A stretch of 64,000 nucleotides of DNA from Camarhynchus parvulus (lineage: Eukaryota; Chordata; Aves; Passeriformes; Thraupidae), in NCBI RefSeq assembly GCF_901933205.1, contig NC_044585.1, forward strand, positions 5,084,001 through 5,148,000, given 5' to 3'. The translations under genes and the position numbers were made by a program. Positions 1 to 11,560 of the stretch are shown here, one piece after another. Below the pieces are notes generated by a model. The model saw nothing but the letters and a program-made list of their open reading frames with translations, searched no databases and was not told the DNA's origin. Positions within the stretch are counted from its first letter, which is position 1. Each line of letters begins with the position of its first letter.

Positions 1-3000
1 TCTTCATTTCTTTCCCATTTGCTCTTTCTCTACAAGTAGAACCTGAACAAATAGAAAAGTCTCAGTGTGAACCACCAGAAAGTGTCTGAAATACTCCTAA
101 GTTATTTAATACCAACAGTATCCTAACCCTCAATGCCCATTTTTCACTTTGTTCCTTCATGTCACTGTTCAGCACAAGACAGACTGCAGAATTTTTTAAC
201 AAATATTTCTGACTCCACATCTGAGACATCTCTAACGAGGAGGAAAACTCTCGAAAGCTTAATCCAGTCTGGTGCATATGTCAAATGACAGAAACATCCC
301 CACATTCCTCAGTGCTTATATTTAGCTTCAAACTCCTGTTAATTAGCATTCAGCAACCTCTGTATGATTTTAAAACTGCAATAATAGTAACAGCCATAGC
401 TGAAATGAAAACTTCCTCAGTTCAGACCTTAACTAAGTCACACAGAACAGTGAAGTTCTAAGACAACAAAGATAAATTCATCTAAAGTCTAGATGACAAT
501 GACATGTGCTTACTCATGACAAAATTAACAGTAGAGTCTGCATAACTCAGAATATAAACAACACCAGGTGCTTAAGTAGCACTTAGCCTGGTGTTAATTA
601 TATCTCATGAGCTCTGTCTTTCAGCAGAAAAGTTTCCAAGAAATCACCCTCCAGTGGCACCAGAGGATTTGGAAACAGCTAGTTAGTACCTTACAGAAAC
701 ACAGGATTAAATTGTGCCTCAAAACATCCAACACAGGCCACTGCAAAGCCATTCAACTAAATCCAGTGCTTCTTACAATTATTGTGAGTGGGACACTGAT
801 AGAGTTAGAGGGACAAAGCTGAGAAACAAAAGCAGCCATAGTTATGAGGGGCAAAAGTAGGGGAACTAGGTCAGAAGCCAGGCCTTCTGTAGCCCTACAA
901 TTTCTTTTCTTCCACTGGTTTTGCTCTTTATAGAGTTACAGATCTCCTTCTGTAGCCTGGCCTGCTTTCTAGCTCAGCCAAAACACATATTCCAAATATT
1001 TCAGTCCTTCCTGTGAAACAGCTCAGCTGTTGCTAGGCCTGAGGTAAACCCACCTCCTCTTCTCTGTTCAAATGATGTGATATTGGACACCAGACAGTTG
1101 ATTTCAACACAGTAGTTTGTTACTCTGCAAGTGAACAGAGCAGTACATCAACCCCCAACCCACACCTACATACAGAAAACTGACCCAGTCTGGGACAACA
1201 TCCAGGACATCAGAAGGTTTTTTTTTTTCTCTATTAGAATACTCAGTATGCAATGCAAAATAATTAGTTAGCTAGGGTGTTCTGTGCTTTTTTAATTAAA
1301 AGGAACAGTCATGTAATGCCAAAAATTGAGTTTTGGAGGGGATTTGAGTGATATGAGTAGCTGTTGCATTCAACTTATCTGAGCCTACAGACAAGTGATA
1401 CGTATAGTAAAGGACATCAGCAGATTTGGGGTTTTACCCCATTTCTGTATACATTTAGTTGGAAGAACTCAGCAACTTTCAAAACATAGTTTACAGCCCC
1501 TGAGATCAGCTGTGCAATCTGGAAAGTGGAAGTGAGGAACAGAAGCAGCAAACAGGCTGGCTGGGCCCAGGGAAGGCTCATATCTCTCCAGACATTCAGT
1601 CACACCAGTCTGAACATTGTCATTCAACCTTCCCTTCACAAGAGTGTTCTCTCCTGCTCAGAGGGTCTCACATCATCCTTCTTCCACGGGGCCCAGCAGG
1701 ATAATGAGGGTGTGCAGAATTGCTCTCCACAGTAAATGCCTCCATTAGAAAAAAAGAAAGTTATTGCACCTAAAGTCATGGAAAAATAAATAAACTGAAA
1801 GAGTTGCATCAGCACCTGTGTTAGTAACAGCCTGGAAAAATCAGGGGAATTTTGAGATGCTGTCTTCTCAGGAAGCTTCAGTGGTTTACTAAGTAGAAAA
1901 CGCCAGCACTCCAAATAAATTCCTAACTATTTAACTTTGGATTCTTCTAGCATACAGTTCTACTCAAATCCAAAATCCTCCTATTTCCCTAGGTATTAAA
2001 ATAGGACAGGTTGAACCTACTGAGCAAAGTATTTATCCCCTAATATCTGAAGATCTTCTCCAAGGGGATGGAACACAGATATGCACCACACAGGTCACAG
2101 TTTGACAGTCATTACTTTGATGGGACACCAAACACTGCACAGGTTTTGTTTTGCATAAATATATGGTACAGAAAGGAACTGGTTAACAAGAACACAGGAA
2201 ACTCCTTACAAATTGGTAGTGATGGCAATTTCCTGCAATAACTTAGAAGATTTTCACTTGCTTGGTTGGGTTGGTAACTCATATCCTTAGGTTGAAATTC
2301 AAGAACCTCAAGTCTTGACACACAATCCAGTGATTAATAATATAGACTGTGCGTACAAGAATGTGGAATATATAGAACCAAGTTCATGGTATTCCTACAT
2401 TAGATGTAACATAAGTGCCTTTCAGACAGGTTTTTGGTTTCAATACACTTTTGCATGGTTTATTACTGGAGAAGAGGCTGAAAAAATTGGCTGTTCAAGA
2501 AAATGAAGTCAATGAGAGTTATGTCCAACAGCAAAAAAAGAGCTGAGCGAAGACTAGGATTCAGAATGGGATTTTCAATATCACTCAAATGATACAAGGC
2601 TATTGAATGATTTTTGGAGGCAGACAGGGCATTTCAGCATCCTACTCATATCAGCTTTCTTAAGAAGGTGTTAAATTATTGATCTCTCATTTGTAAATTT
2701 GCCTAATCCCAAACCAAGTAAGCACTTTTAAAAGTTGTAATGTGAGCCTTTAGCTGTACAGGTAAGTCCTATGTGATTATAAGGAAGCACAATACTGGTT
2801 TCCAAAAGAACAAAATACACTGGCTACACATCATGTGCTGAGCTCTTCTGAAAATTCAGGCACTTGATTCTGTTGTCAAAATGTAAAACTGACAAACTGC
2901 AAACACTTTTTCAGCAGACATGTGAAGATCTGTCTCTGACCTCTGCCAAAATCTGTATATTATTGACTGAAGTCAGAGGAGGGGTTAAAAACAAGGGCAT

Positions 3001-4790
3001 ATGGATTAATACATTCTTTCATTTTCTTGGTCTTTACGAGCATAGCTTCAGTAGATTTTTCACAACAGAGATGCTTCTGTGTTTAAGGACAGATTAGTGA
3101 CTAGAATACAGTACAGCTGAGGAAAATGGGAGGAGAAGGAGGCAGGAAAACACCCTGAAATCACTGTTGTGAACCAGACGCTTCCACCTCACAGCCTGAC
3201 ATGAACCACAAGGTTTGATGGCCAAAGGGCAGCATGTCATGCTTTAGTGTTGCATTTTTCTCCCCCACAGCAGTGAGCTGCATTACAATCTGTAAAGTAG
3301 TAAACTCACAGAGACCATTATAAATAGTCATGGAATGCCCTGGAGTGACTGCAGCAGAGCTGGAACTGTGCCTTCTGAGCCCCTCAAGGAATTTCAGCTT
3401 CGGCTTAACTGTAGGGACATCACTTATCCTATCAGCTGAATATCTAGTAGACAGGTAGATGTGGGCCTTCACACAAGATGTGACAAGGTGTACAGCTGCT
3501 TCAGTGAATCCATGTTTGCTGGGATGAGGCTTTAGGGGCCTTCAGTTCCTGAAAACAGCAGTCATCTCTATGTCATCTCATCTCCCCCCAATCTTTCTTT
3601 CACAGAGAATCATCCCCTTGTCCAAGGCAGGAGGCAGTAGCTGATGCCCAGCTTAGGAGATCACTTGGAAAACAAGCCTAACTCAGCACTTCTTCCCTGC
3701 CCCACTGATGTCGTTCCTCACATGCACTGCACTGAAAATCTCCCCAGCCCTCAAGAGTAGCCAAGGTACACTGACAGTGTCTCTTTTGTTCCATGGACAA
3801 TGGCTTAGGGAGGTGCCAAGAGCAGAGCCACAACACCTGCAGCAAAACACCACTGCAGTTCACAGGCACTGCCTCCCTCTGGAACCATGCTGATTCCCAC
3901 CCTCTAACACAGAGCTGGGTCTCAAACTCCCTCCAGATGCATATGGAAATGTCACTTGTCCCACTGGGTGCCAGGAGTAAAATGCAGCCTTCAGCTTTGC
4001 TCTGTCCACACTCCCCACTCCTGCTCTTTCAAAAGTTCTACCAAGGTGGTTTGAGGCACTTTCTACCCACCGGTTAAAGTACAGGATTACACATCTCCTT
4101 TGGGAAGCCCTCTTATTTCCCCTTTCCCCCATTGCTCATTACAGTTTCTAACACACACTACAGCTACAAGAGCTACACAAGGTACAGTTCTCTCACCAAC
4201 TGGTGTTTGTGTCACCAAGCTTCTTGTCCTGCAGAATCAGCCTAGAAACTCCTCCCAAGGCTTTCCTAGTTTTGTGGGCAATAAAGGCTATTCAACACTG
4301 GGGAAAACCAGGAACTGGAGAACACTCCCAGCATCTAAAAATTATCTCATATACTCACAAAAGTGGGGCTGAAATTGACCACAGTTTTCCCCCCGCCAGA
4401 AGTCCACTTGGCTCTTATTTGTATTATTTACTGCCCAAACTTGTGTGATTTGATGCTGTGCTGTGCTCAAGACTTCACAGAACTTATTCATGTGCCAGGT
4501 TTGTTATGAGACCTCAGAGTGTAGCTTCAGGCAGCTCAACTTTCAAGTTTCTGCCTCACCTGCACAGTAAAAAGAGCTGTGCAGGCCCTACCTGCTCCTA
4601 GGAAGGGCAGTGCAGGACCAGCTGTGGTGGTACCAGTGTGCCTTGCAGAGCAGCAATTCCTCCACAGCTGCATAACTCACAGATAGGTTCCGTGGTGCCA
4701 GCCTGGTGCTGGAATGACACAGCAGCAGACTGGGCTGTGCCATGTCTCCTCTCTGAAGGAAATGAAGAGAACTGCTTGTCCCTGTCCTTT
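1..4790. other. Unique non-coding DNA, no gene recognised
   Basis: Mixed-composition sequence with no open frame above about 100 codons and no recognisable protein family in any frame. Visible details are an 11-base T run near 1218-1228, a short hairpin at 560-595, and an isolated perfect donor consensus (CAG|GTAAGT) at 2759-2766 on the + strand without a convincing acceptor close upstream. No transposon ends, tandem arrays or RNA genes were seen. Best read as intergenic or intronic. Confidence 0.6.
560..595. other. Short hairpin-forming inverted repeat
   Basis: AACACCAGG at 560-568 is perfectly complementary to CCTGGTGTT at 587-595. TGCT (569-572) can pair with AGCA (578-581) inside it, giving 13 pairs around a 5-base loop with a 5-base bulge. 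It is shorter than a microRNA precursor, and stems of this size occur by chance in 64 kb, so no function is assigned. Confidence 0.4.
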
Positions 4791-5110
4791 TCAGGAGCAC
4801 ATAACTGAGATGGCTCCTCTCCCTGTCCTGACACAGAGGCAGGCTCAGGCAGGTTTGCAGCGCAGTGCCTTTGGCTCCCGCACCAGCTGAGTGGGGACAG
4901 AGCAGCTGTGTGAGCCCACAGCCATCCTGGGCCAGGGCTGGTGCCTGTGCACGGTCTGAAGTGCCGCAGCAGCTAATTCCTTACAGCTTGCACTGCTGAG
5001 CTCTCGCCGGGGCAGACACTTGGGCGCCCCTGTACAGTTAAAGATCACAGGCCTTGATAACCTGGCTCTTTGATTTATGACAGCCCAGACCTTAGTGATC
5101 ACCTAATGAG
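4790..5110. other. GC-richer patch, unassigned
   Basis: A locally GC-richer stretch with scattered CpG dinucleotides (for example CTCGCCGGGG near 5004 and GGGCGCCCC near 5021) in otherwise AT-leaning DNA. Overlapping short open frames on the minus strand reflect the low stop-codon density of GC-rich DNA and show no recognisable domain. It could be a small regulatory element or an old degraded repeat; nothing decides between these. Confidence 0.3.
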
Positions 5111-8100
5111 GGGAACCTGGAGTGTCAACCTGTTTATTAAATACCCAGAACCAGCTGTAGACCCAGCCAAGGAAATAACTTAATCATATTTCTCATTTAT
5201 TTTGTGTATCCCTCTCACTCCCTGGCACTCCCCATTCTCTCCTTCGTTCTGCCTGGCTCCCTCTTTTCATCTCAGAAGGGGAGGGATTTCGGACAGGTCA
5301 TTTATGGAGACTGTCAGGGGGCCAAAATGTTTGCGATTTCCTACTGATTTCTTAGGTGTTTAGAAGTTAATAATATTCAGCACCTCATGATTCTTTCCTA
5401 GATGTCAAACAAAGACATGAAAGGCAAGCAATCCAAGAGGAAAGGCGGGGGAAGGAGGGAAAGGGATGGAGCAGCAGAGGCAGTAGGAGAACAACTTTCC
5501 CTTTCCCCACAGTTTTAAAGAAAGTTGCATCCAAGAAAAATCCAGCCTTAGTACTAACACAAAAAAGAAGCACGTAAGAGTCATGCACAGATATTTCTAT
5601 CACTTTAGTCAGACAAAAATTACTTTGCTCTTCTTTGTAACACCCTGAGCAGTAGAAACTAAGATCCAAAAGGCAAAGATTCAACCTGTAAAACTACATT
5701 TATGAATTTTCTCTTCTATCCCTGTTTAGGGCTCTTACTTGCCTAATCCATTCAAATAGATAGGTTTGTTACATTTCTGGGATTTTTTAACACCTCAGAA
5801 GAAACATGAAAAACAAGAGTAACTAAAAGGAAAAAAAAAAAACCAAACAAAAAACCCACAAAAATCACTGTATCCATCCACCTGATAGAACACAACTCAG
5901 AATCCAGAGGAAAAAAGATATCTAATGTTGTGATGATATCAGATGATATCAGATATCACACAAATAATCTGGATAAGTCAGACACAAATCTAGGGCACAG
6001 AGCAAGTGAAGTTCTGTCTATATTGTTATATTATTGTGAGGTCTATAATCATTAAGGCTTTAATAAAGCTCAGCTATCACTAATTTAAGTGTTTTCATTT
6101 CTCTTTGACTACAACAGATCACTCCCTTGAACTCAGCAGAGTTTTAATCAAGAAAGTACATCTCTTGTCCATGAGCACAGCTTCTGTTCCCTCAAAAGAT
6201 GAAGCTGGCCCCAGCAACTGTGAATCTGCCTCTGAATAAGCCTGTCTGCCACATCTGGAAAGATAAACCTCAAAATCTGAGGCAATAAACACCCTTCTTT
6301 ATAAATACTTTGGTGAAACATAAATGTGCAGAAAGCTCTCAGATACCTTCTCTGATCCACACAGGACAATGAATCAGACCATATCTATCCCTTCTGCTGT
6401 ATTCACAAAAAATGAGGCAGTTGATACAGAGCATCAGGAAAATCCAATATTTAACATTCTTAAAGAATAATTCCCTATGTTTTACTCCATCCCAACCAGC
6501 AGTGGGTTATTTGAATTGCAATCAGGACTGTTCTGAGAACTGGGGCACATTTTTGCATCCCAGCCCTGAGGTCAGCAGGGCCTGATGCAGGGCAGGTCCA
6601 CAACCAACACAAGCAGTCAGAGTCCAGGGCCAGTTGCTTGAGGGAAAGGCAATACCTGTCTCTGTTACCACCTCAGAGACCAAAAGGAGAGGGCTATGGG
6701 GTTATACAATTTTTGAATTGCAAATGTCAGATAAGTATCTTCACTTCTGGCCAGAAACGATCAGATAGAGCCTGAGGTCTGGGCTCACCAGACAGGACCT
6801 TGTTCCTGTTTTCGCTTGGCTTCCATCAGAAACTAGGAGAGCAGGAGTTGGCTTTTCAGGCAAGGAGAAAGGGGCCTGAAGAGCACCATCTTATTGAGGA
6901 GAATTAGGATGCTTCTCATAGTGCCTTCCAGAGCCTTCAAGCAAAAACATTCCCCATCTTCTTCCACAGTGTCCAGGTGAGGTCACAGACAGAGCTCTGG
7001 ATGTCCTCCATGAATGAACTGACAGGAATGGAAAGGAGCCCACATGATTCCTTGTTGCTGGCAGCTGCAGAAGAAACAAACCCCCTGATGTGCCAATCCT
7101 GCAAGTCACTGGGTGAGTTGACAAGACCTCCAAGGAGTCAGGCTTATCAGAAGTTGTTGCCTCATCCTTCCAGGCTCAACATTCACAGAATTAGCCTAAG
7201 ACATCAAGTGGTGCTATTTACAGAGGCTCCACCTTGATGGGGTGATTTTCAAAGGTACCAGACACCCAATCTGAGCTGAACAATTGCAATTCCAGCCCAT
7301 GCTATTTGTGGTATTTCAGTGTTGTCCTCTTTCATCTGTCCTGAGGCAGCACTCACCTCAGCATGTACCTTTGTCTCCTTGTGCCCCTTCCCAGGCCTTC
7401 CCATCACACCATTAACTGGCTTTTGCAACTCAAAGGATGAGCTCAGCCAGGCTTAAGAGCCCAGATTGACAGGTTTACCAATTCAGTCCTCTGCTTACTG
7501 TCACAAATGAGTTCTTCAAGCTACCAAGTTCATGCACCCTCTAGACTACGCAAGAATCTGCCTTAAGCTTCCTCACATCTCTCTGGGTTGCACTGGCCAG
7601 CAGAGCCCATAAGGGTAGCCCAGAGTGCGCTTTCTCTGGTTCCTTATCCAGCCTGCTTGGAAATGATGAGGAAATGCTTTGGGTTGCTGCAGACTGGCCC
7701 AATTTTTAGCTTCAGAAACCTTAACGCTTTGCTTGGTTTCCTTTTATCTGCCTCTTTATCTGTTTAAATTTAGCCTGGTTCCTCTCTGCTGTTTCCCAAG
7801 TCCGAGCCAATATCTGTTACCCAGTAGCCAAGGGGGATCTTTCTCTGCCACTTTCCTTCTTCCTTCAGCTCTGCTCATTCTCTCACAGGAGCTGAGGCTC
7901 TCTTGACCCAAAACCACAATCCTGCTGGCAGCTGCTGCTACTGGAGGTAAGACATCTTGAAGGCATGACATCAAGGAGTACTGCAGAAAATAGAAGCAAA
8001 TCCTAAAGGCTGCCTGTGTCTATATAATATATTTATTTAATTGATATGCTCTCAGCTTTCTTTAATACAAATTGTCAGAAGCATCCAACAGATGAGAGTT

Positions 8101-8439
8101 CTGCCAGTCTCTTGCTATTCACTGAGTCCCCCAGAGCAGGCAGGTAGCAGTTGGGGATGGGAAGAAATTGCTAACTGCCCTTATTGTGTGGAAATGAGCC
8201 TGCGAGCACTTGTAAGGAGAATTTCAAGGCTCAACTAAGAAATAATACTATAGACATTGCAGCACGCAGCTAAAGCAGGAAACAGGAGCAAAACAGGTCT
8301 GTGTTGAGAAGGGACTTGAAAGGAAAAGAACGTAGCCAGTGGCTGCCTGCGTGAGGAGCAAGCCCTGGGGGTGGTTTTCTAGCTGGGGATATGGGAAGGG
8401 GACACACATGGACACAAAGGAGTTGTTTTCTTTCTCTCT
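5111..8439. other. Unique non-coding DNA
   Basis: No gene recognised. It contains A-rich low-complexity sequence at about 5830-5870, a small GATATC-rich direct repeat (GATGATATCA twice, 5932-5952), and several isolated splice-donor-like sites, of which the best paired case is described separately at 7889-7946. No repeat family was recognised. Confidence 0.5.
7889..7946 (+). other. Exon-like segment (weak)
   Basis: A pyrimidine-rich run ending in TCTCTCACAG precedes this 58-base segment, and it is followed immediately by GTAAGA, a good donor. One frame is open across it: 2 bases, 18 codons, 2 bases. The predicted peptide (AEALLTQNHNPAGSCCYW) matches no family I recognise. Acceptor-donor pairs around short open segments occur by chance several times in a window of this size, so this may be a pseudo-exon or a non-coding RNA exon. 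Confidence 0.15.
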
Positions 8440-8830
8440 GAAGACCCTGCAGCCAACATGACTGGCAGCTGTCACTCAGCCCCTGTCTGCTGTGCTCTCT
8501 TTCACTCAGACGATCTGGCTGGCATGGAAAAGAGCAGGATGTGTAGGGAAGCCACTGCAGGCAGCTGCCTCGGCCGCTCTGCTCTCAGCCCCCAAGCAGG
8601 CGGGACACGCCCGCAGCACCCCGAGCTGTCGGGGTCGCTGTGCTGTCATCGGACAGTCACGGCTCCGCACGGGGCTGTCACATCACCATGGCCCCAGAGG
8701 GGCAGCAAGGACGTGCCTTCCCTCCTCCCTGCCCTGCTCCCTGCCCTGCCTGCTTCTGACCGTGCTGTAGGCCAAGGGAGCTTTGGGGCTTCTCTGCCCA
8801 CACTGTTGCCCCTCACAGACACTCCTTAGG
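8440..8830. other. GC-rich, CpG-containing patch
   Basis: About 390 bases clearly GC-richer than the flanks, with a CpG cluster at about 8570-8690, a GGCGGG Sp1-like site near 8599, and a perfect small hairpin CCCCGA-GCTG-TCGGGG at 8619-8634. Two overlapping + strand frames stay open across it (the longest about 123 codons), but their residues are Pro/Ser/Leu/Ala-rich low complexity as expected from composition alone. It could be a small promoter or regulatory element; no coding function is supported. Confidence 0.35.
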
Positions 8831-11339
8831 GGAAGAGACCAACCTAAATCTTACCCACATTCATTTCTGTTTAAAGCAAGCTCTTGTCACCTCTTCCCTG
8901 CACGATGGAATATTCTGTGCAACATGATTGTGGATCATTGTCATGTTTTAATTCCTCAGCGGCCCTATCAGGAGAAAGGATTTTCCAGACTAGACAAGGA
9001 TCTGTTGCAACAGTTCTCTAGCAATCAGATCTAACATAGCCATGCCACAGGGGTAGGACTAAGAATGGAATTTTTACAACTGAACATGAAGAATATGTGT
9101 TTAAAATCTTACTTTCTTCCCCCCTTTTGCCAGGCAGAAGAGCAAATGCATTTTCTTGTTAACATCCTTTCAGAATAGCAGAAAAGCCTTCAGGGCCAGC
9201 TGTGACTGTGATGGCAACAGCAATGGGGGAAAAGAACTTCAGTGGTTTGGCTGCTTACATGACTTGCAGTGGTGGTGCTGGTGCTTTCCCTGCTGCACAG
9301 TGAATCCAGCCATCATCTGATGGTATAAAAAGGTCCTCAGTAGCACAGACCTGGAGCTTCTTACAGAGCTTTAAAAGCATGAGACACATTCTCCCTTATC
9401 CTCAGAGCCTTCAGTTACAAGCAAAAACAAGGAGTATCTTGCACAAATTACTTCAGCTACTCTGGCACAGAAGTCCATTTGGGCCAGATGTTTACCCATT
9501 TTTCCTTTCCCTTACTCCATTAACTGATGCTCCCTTTTCTCTTTCACCCCAAACACCATGTTTGTATTGCTTTTCCTAATTTTTCTATGTTGAACATCTT
9601 GTCCTCACTGCTAAATACCCCGCACTCCAAAGGATAATGTTGGAATTCCATTTTCCTCTGTCACATTTGGTTTTGTTATTGCATAACACAAGTAAAGCAT
9701 ACATAGAGCACAGTGGATGTCAAGCTGGGCAATAGTTTCACTGCAGCAACCCCCTTCTGTTTACTTAATTTTGGCAAGGCAGCATTTTCAGAAATACCCA
9801 CAACACTCTGACCTTCAATGAGACTGAGCTGGGCTTCAAGGTAAGATGTGCTCTCCTAAAGATCATCTCCACAAAGCCATACAGGCAGCTTGAGACTCAG
9901 ATCTTGGACCAGCCTTCTTATCTCTACCAGTCAGTCACTTTGAAGTCAAGAGGAGACAGGTCTAACTCATTTGGTGCTTTTGTAAAGATCACCAGGCTTT
10001 TCAGATATCTACACAGCTCTGTAAATCTGGCCCCGAGGCTCAGACCCTCCAAAAAGGCATTTAAAGCTTCCAGCCTTCACTGCCTTCAGTGGAAGATCGG
10101 CACCTTAATACGTTTGTAAATCCAGTGCTCACGCCTAAATCACCTTTAAAAATGGTACACGGTGAAAGTCAATACCACAGCGTGACTCCCAGGGCAGAGG
10201 TCCCTAAGCTGCTAAATCCCCCCCAGCCTGGCCCTGCCTGGTGCGGGGATCCCGCAGAGCCCGGCCACATTAGCAAGATACCACATTCCCCCTAACAAGC
10301 CTCACCTGCTGAAGACTTGCCCTGAGGCTCCAGTGTCACTTAGGTGCTTTTAAAATGTTACCCTTCAACTAAATCCATCTTCCCAAATCAGTCTAATGAC
10401 AATTCTGCCCCCTTGGCTTCACTTCTCAAGCATTTGTGTGGCTGGAATTCACTCGCACAAATATTGGACTTGTTTTTCTCCTGCATGTCCATGCATAAAT
10501 CAAGGCATTTGCCCATGAAACTCTTCCTCAACCAACTTGTTTGTAAAAACACAATTACTTGGGGGACTCCCAACAAGCAAAAATTCAATGCAAGCTTGCT
10601 AGAAGGCTAATAAATTTGACTCATTTCAGTCTTTCTCCCTCAGCCAGGAAGGAACCCAGCTATTTTTAAATCTGGATTTGTGTATGTAGCCAAATATAAT
10701 GTTCTTTCTTCTGTGAGAGGGAACAGGAAAAGATTTTAAATGTCCTAACATTTCCTAGGCCGGCTTATCTCTCTGTCACTCTCCCCAAGAAAAACCCACT
10801 GTCTGCCTTGTCTGTTTAGACTGTAATTTTTTCTTTTTAGGCCAGAGTTGTCTTTTATTATGTGTTTGCACAAAGCCTGGTACAATGAGAGCAGCCCCCT
10901 CTGGATACTGCTGTTGTTCGAATAATAAGCCTATGCTGGGGATGTATATAGCAACAAGATCCCTGTTTCCCAAAGGAATGAGCATGCAGATCTAGGTCCA
11001 GAAAGTAAATTAAAATGTCAAAAATAAACAAAACCAAAATTGAGAAGAAGGTTTTTCAGAGATGGAGAGGTTAGGTGCACACACATCTGATTTCCTTGGC
11101 TCCCATCATAGTAGCTGTCTTTACTTGGTGGCCTTGTTCCTATACTTAGGGGTAAACAAGTCGTTTTGTACTTTTTTGGATTGTGGCCCACAGTCTGGCA
11201 GAGTGATAACCAACAAAGCTGATGCACGAAGAGCAAATGCCGAGACATTAAGGCAGCCAGACATAAGCTTTTCGAAACACATCATTATTAAACAGAGGTG
11301 TGGGTGGGAGGAGATTTCAGATCAGAAAGACACACCCAA
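8831..11339. other. Unique non-coding DNA
   Basis: Ordinary single-copy-looking sequence without recognisable genes or repeats. A 49-base exon-like segment at 9792-9840 is listed separately. The rest has only short, overlapping frames on both strands. Confidence 0.5.
9792..9840 (+). other. Exon-like micro-segment (weak)
   Basis: CATTTTCAG precedes and GTAAGATG follows this 49-base segment, so it has both splice signals. One frame is open (1 base plus 16 codons, NTHNTLTFNETELGFK). Its phase would fit the exon-like segment at 7889-7946, which ends with 2 leftover bases, but a phase match has a one-in-three chance. No family was recognised and no further exons were found. Confidence 0.12.
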
Positions 11340-11560
11340 GGTTACCACATTGTTTTCTAATTTTAACACTTCTTATGACCCAGCAGCAGTACCTCTCTGG
11401 CTTCAGCTCATAATATCTCCAAATCCAGGAAGCCATTATGATTCTCCAGGGTCAAAGGTTGCTTGCATTGTAATTCGCTTCCTCCTTTGGAGGTTTAATT
11501 TTGGAAATATTTCTAATTGCCATTGTATGTGACATCGTCTTTCAGATAACCATGGAATGA
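11340..11560. promoter_or_regulatory. Candidate regulatory block with a DR1-type site
   Basis: This AT-rich, CpG-poor block has the look of a non-coding conserved element. At 11449-11461 it carries GGGTCA-A-AGGTTG, close to the DR1 nuclear-receptor element bound by HNF4, COUP-TF and RXR heterodimers. A 156-codon + strand frame runs through it (11062-11532), but it lacks any recognisable domain. The regulatory role is inferred from the motif only; conservation was not testable here. Confidence 0.25.

Noticed and set aside
11062..11532. 156-codon + strand open frame
   Set aside because: Composition and lack of motifs indicate non-coding sequence; the interest of this region is the DR1-type site.
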